Part shown: positions 29,893-32,677 of the stretch, in pieces | Numbering within the stretch: the stretch's first letter is position 1 | How the letters are laid out: each line of letters opens with the position of its first letter | Assembly: GCF_007785815.1 (NCBI RefSeq) | Contig: NZ_VNIM01000042.1 | Span: 1-32,677, forward strand | DNA length: 32,677 bases | From: Alterirhizorhabdus solaris | GTDB taxonomy: Bacteria; Pseudomonadota; Alphaproteobacteria; Sphingomonadales; Sphingomonadaceae | Direction of reading: 5' to 3' | The notes under the pieces: generated by a model | What the model was told of the DNA's origin: nothing | The model's input: the letters and a program-made list of their open reading frames with translations, nothing else | Database searches by the model: none | Made by a program: the position numbers and the translations under genes

Positions 29893-30444
29893 CTAGAGCC
29901 AGCCGGTATGCTGGGCCAGGATGCGGCAGCCCAGGCCGATCAGCACCACGCCGCCGGCGATCTCCGCCGTGCGGCCGATCCGCGCGCCGATCCGTGCACC
30001 GGCCAGTGCGCCGAGCAGGCACAGCGCCGCCGTCACGACCCCGATCACCGTCACCGCCAGCCCCACCGGCACGCCGAGGGTAGGCAAGGTGACGCCGGCG
30101 GCGGCGGCATCGATACTGGTGGCGAGCGCCGCCAGCATCAGCGCCCCGCCGGACAGCGCGACGGTCGGTTCGCCGTCGTCGTCGGCCAGCGCCTCGTGGA
30201 TCATCTTCGCCCCGATCGCGCCGAGCAGCACGAAGGCGACCCAGTGATCCACCGCGTCGATCACCCCGGCGAAGGCGATGCCCAGACCCCAGCCGAGCAG
30301 CGGCATCACCGCCTGCGCCGCGCCGAACGCCAGCGCGATGCGCAGCGATGCGCCGAGGCCGGGGCGGACCGCCGCCCCCTGCGCCACGGAGACGGCGAAC
30401 GCATCCATCGCCAGCGCGAGCGCCAGCAGCAACAACGTCGTCAT
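29893..30444 (-). CDS. mntP: Manganese efflux pump MntP
   Basis: The 183-residue protein has about six membrane helices and the two inverted MntP motifs, MDAFAVSVAQG near the start and ATSIDAAAAGVTL in the middle. MntP exports Mn2+ through the inner membrane and guards against manganese toxicity. No yybP-ykoY-type RNA is recognised upstream; the start overlaps the cobB stop as ATGA, so it is read with cobB. Confidence 0.93.
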   Translation of the reverse strand: MTTLLLLALALAMDAFAVSVAQGAAVRPGLGASLRIALAFGAAQAVMPLLGWGLGIAFAGVIDAVDHWVAFVLLGAIGAKMIHEALADDDGEPTVALSGGALMLAALATSIDAAAAGVTLPTLGVPVGLAVTVIGVVTAALCLLGALAGARIGARIGRTAEIAGGVVLIGLGCRILAQHTGWL

Positions 30445-31145
30445 GCGGCCAACACCTCATCCACCCAGCCCGGCACCAGCACGCCCGCCGGGCCGATACA
30501 TGTCTCGTCGAACAGGTCGCTGCCCGCCGATCGTTCGAGGTTCAGCTCCAGCGTGCGCGCGCCGCACGCCGCCGCCACCTGCACGAACCCCGCCGCCGGA
30601 TAGACCGCGCCGGACGTGCCGATCGACACGAACAGGTCCGCCTGCGCCAGCGCCGCCTCGATCCGCTCCATACCGTAGGGCATCTCGCCGAACCACACGA
30701 TATCGGGCCGCAGCGCGCCCGCCACGCCGCACGCCGGGCAGGCGGGGCCGTCGCCGAGATCGCCCGCCCACCGACTACGCGCGTCGCAGGCCAGACACAG
30801 CGCCGAGCACAGCTCGCCGTGCATGTGCAGCAGCCGGGTGGCGCCCGCCCGCTCGTGCAGGTCGTCCACGTTCTGGGTAACGATCAGCAATTTGCCCGGC
30901 CATTCCCGGTCCAGCCGGGCGAGCGCGACATGCGCCGGATTGGGCACGACCCCGGCCAGCGCCGCGCGCCGCGCATCGTAGAACGCCTGCACCAGCGCCG
31001 GATCGCGCGCGAACGCCTCGGGCGTGCAGACGTCCTCCACACGGTGGCCCTCCCACAGGCCGTCCGGCCCGCGAAACGTGGCGAGGCCGCTCTCGGCCGA
31101 GATGCCTGCGCCGGTGAGGATCACGATGTTGCGCACAGCGGTCAT
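30441..31145 (-). CDS. cobB: NAD-dependent protein deacylase (sirtuin, CobB type)
   Basis: The 234-residue class III sirtuin has GAGISAESGLATFRG for NAD binding, QNVDDLHERAG, the catalytic H109 in LHMHGEL and a cysteine set for zinc (C117/C120 and CPAC). FYDARR holds Y56 and R59, the pair that marks desuccinylase activity in CobB and SIRT5. GGAG stands before ATG 31145. It follows a small ORF by nine bases and overlaps mntP, giving a three-gene unit. Confidence 0.95.
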   Translation of the reverse strand: MTAVRNIVILTGAGISAESGLATFRGPDGLWEGHRVEDVCTPEAFARDPALVQAFYDARRAALAGVVPNPAHVALARLDREWPGKLLIVTQNVDDLHERAGATRLLHMHGELCSALCLACDARSRWAGDLGDGPACPACGVAGALRPDIVWFGEMPYGMERIEAALAQADLFVSIGTSGAVYPAAGFVQVAAACGARTLELNLERSAGSDLFDETCIGPAGVLVPGWVDEVLAA

Positions 31146-31154
31146 CGGCTCCGT

Positions 31155-31361
31155 CTAGCCAGTCGCACCGCCGCCTCCAAGGCCGGATCGGTGTGACGGG
31201 GGCGGGGATGCCATGAATATTGCAAAAGTTTGCCGAAGGCGGCGCAGCCAATCCGCCGGTGCCGGGTTTGGCAGCGTATCGCCGAACCGGTCGGCCAGAA
31301 ACGGATGGCGATGGCGATAGTCATGCACGAAAGCGACGGCATCCCCGACGGCATGGCGCAT
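31155..31361 (-). CDS. Small hypothetical protein, 68 aa
   Basis: The reading starts at ATG 31361 and stops nine bases before cobB. It contains AFVHDYRHRHPFLADRFGD, NPAPADWLRRLRQTF and a glycine-rich end. It looks protein-like and its position suits an operon leader, but it is short and no family is recognised. If real, only 26 bases part it from the divergent transporter start, so the promoters would overlap it. Confidence 0.4.
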   Translation of the reverse strand: MRHAVGDAVAFVHDYRHRHPFLADRFGDTLPNPAPADWLRRLRQTFAIFMASPPPSHRSGLGGGGATG

Positions 31362-31387
31362 GGCGCCGGCCGGCGCGATCGCCCCTC

Positions 31388-32638
31388 ATGCTCCTGACGA
31401 CGGGCGCCACCTGGGGCATCTGCGCTGCCGCCACCGCCGGGGTGATCGCCCGCCCCTTCCGCTGGCCGGAGGCGATATGGGCCACGCTGGGCGCGGCGGC
31501 GTTGCTGGCGTTCGGATTGCTGCCCTTTGGCGCGGCATGGGCCGCGGTGGGCAAGGGCACCGACGTCTACCTGTTTTTGATCGGCATGATGCTGCTGAGC
31601 GAGACGGCGCGCCGGCAGGGCCTGTTCGACTGGGTGGCGGCGACGGCGGCCGGCCATGCGCGGGCATCGACGCCGCGCCTGTTCCTGCTGGTGTATGCAG
31701 CCGGCGTCGTCACCACGACCTTCCTCTCGAACGATGCCACCGCCGTGGTGCTCACCCCGGCGGTGTATGCCGCAGCGCGCAAGGCGAAGGCGGATCCCCT
31801 GCCGCTGCTGTTCGCCTGCGCGCTGGTGGCCAATGCCGCCAGTTTCGTGCTGCCCATCTCCAACCCCGCCAATCTGGTCCTGTACGGGGGGCGGATGCCG
31901 CCGCTGGGAGAGTGGTTCGCCTCGTTCGCGCTGCCCTCCGTCGCGGCCATCGTCGTCACCTTCCTGACGCTGCGCCGGGTGGAACGCGCGCGCATCACGG
32001 GGACGTGCGAAAGCGCGGTCACGCGGGCACCGCTGGATGCGGGCGGCAAGGCGGCACTGGCCGGCATCGTGGCGACCGCCGCCGTGCTGCTGATCGCCTC
32101 GGCCCGCGACGTGGAGCTGGGCCTGCCGACCTGCATCGCCGGCGTGGCGACGACGTTGGCCGTCTGCCTGATCGCGCGCCGCTCCCCCATCTCGATCACT
32201 CGGGACGTGTCGTGGAGCGTGCTGCCGCTCGTCGCCGGGCTGTTCGTGCTGGTGGAGGCGCTGGTGCACACCGGCGTGATCGGCCACGTCGCGGCGTGGC
32301 TGGCATCGCTGTCGGCGCAGCCGGTACGCGCGGCGCTGACGGCCGGCACGGCGCTCGCGTTCGGCTCGAACCTCGTCAACAACCTGCCGGCCGGGCTCGT
32401 CGCCAGCACCGCCGTCGCCCAGGCGCACCCGCCGCGTCTCGTCGTCGATGCGCTGCTGATCGGCGTCGATCTCGGGCCGAACCTGTCGATCACCGGCTCG
32501 CTCGCCACGATCCTGTGGCTGCAGGCGATCCGCCGCGAGGGTGAGGACGTCGGCTTCATGCGCTTCCTCAAGGTGGGCGCAGTCACGATGATCCCCGCAC
32601 TCGCCGCCGCGCTTGCCACCCGGCTGGCGCTGGGCTGA
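31388..32638 (+). CDS. ArsB/SLC13-type anion or arsenite permease
   Basis: ATG 31388 gives 416 residues; the open frame before it (from 31220) is proline- and arginine-rich and lacks membrane character. About eleven hydrophobic segments are present. The segments VYLFLIGMMLLSETARRQGL, TTTFLSNDATAVVLTPAVYA, LPISNPANLVLYG, and NLVNNLPAGLVAS plus DLGPNLSITGSLATIL are the repeated re-entrant motifs of the ArsB/NhaD branch of the ion-transporter superfamily. It may export arsenite, but without arsR or arsC beside it other anions are equally possible. It diverges from the cobB operon. Confidence 0.85.
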   Translation: MLLTTGATWGICAAATAGVIARPFRWPEAIWATLGAAALLAFGLLPFGAAWAAVGKGTDVYLFLIGMMLLSETARRQGLFDWVAATAAGHARASTPRLFLLVYAAGVVTTTFLSNDATAVVLTPAVYAAARKAKADPLPLLFACALVANAASFVLPISNPANLVLYGGRMPPLGEWFASFALPSVAAIVVTFLTLRRVERARITGTCESAVTRAPLDAGGKAALAGIVATAAVLLIASARDVELGLPTCIAGVATTLAVCLIARRSPISITRDVSWSVLPLVAGLFVLVEALVHTGVIGHVAAWLASLSAQPVRAALTAGTALAFGSNLVNNLPAGLVASTAVAQAHPPRLVVDALLIGVDLGPNLSITGSLATILWLQAIRREGEDVGFMRFLKVGAVTMIPALAAALATRLALG

Positions 32639-32677
32639 CCCGCACTCTCCCTCCCACCGTCTCCCCCGTCCGAGGAT

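Overview
The window is high-GC DNA from an alphaproteobacterium, most likely a sphingomonad (Sphingomonas or a near relative). This is inferred from the codon and base bias, a gcv operon with split gcvPA/gcvPB behind a tandem glycine riboswitch, the thrB-rnhA pair, a DUF3297 gene, and REP-like CCGGG hairpins. No species can be named from the sequence alone.

Layout. Bases 1-175 hold the 3' end of a rarA-like gene. Bases 399-9480 are a 9,082-bp transposon that can be delimited to the base. It begins TGTCGCA and ends TGCGACA, is flanked by the 5-bp duplication GCCGC (394-398 and 9481-9485), and carries several copies of a CATAAGTTG-type motif inside both ends. That is the architecture of Tn7/Tn5053-like (TnsB/TniA) elements. 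It sits in the last codons of rnhA: the displaced tail of rnhA lies at 366-398, and the element supplies a new in-frame stop, so RNase HI survives with eight replaced residues. No complete transposase gene is present. The cargo is a patchwork: a TniQ/TnsD-like gene lacking its N-terminus, an orphan arsH, an Abi_2/AbiF-type HEPN protein, a broken TupA-like ATP-grasp gene, a DUF3833 lipoprotein, an exported Dps-like protein, a 5'-truncated sensor kinase, an 88-codon remnant of a CzcA/CusA-type RND pump, and a compact three-ORF hypothetical operon that includes a 29-codon overlapping ORF.

From 9453 onward the window looks like ordinary chromosome: rnhA-thrB-ispH (minus strand); a predicted lipoprotein; the glycine-cleavage operon riboswitch-gcvT-gcvH-methyltransferase-gcvPA-gcvPB; a PAP2 phosphatase; an EEP-family nuclease/phosphatase; a DUF3297 gene; a PoxB-like thiamine-diphosphate enzyme; ftsK; and lolA. 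Next comes a phosphorelay cluster: a REC-Hpt protein diverging from a LuxR-type regulator, a CHASE3-PAS hybrid kinase with two receivers, and a single-domain receiver. The window ends with a small ORF-cobB-mntP operon diverging from an ArsB/SLC13-type transporter.

The gcv genes act together: glycine sensed by the riboswitch controls the T, H and two P subunits that cleave glycine. The phosphorelay genes overlap or adjoin one another and probably form one signalling route. The most notable item is the transposase-less Tn7/Tn5053-like element at the 3' end of rnhA and its defence- and metal-related cargo.
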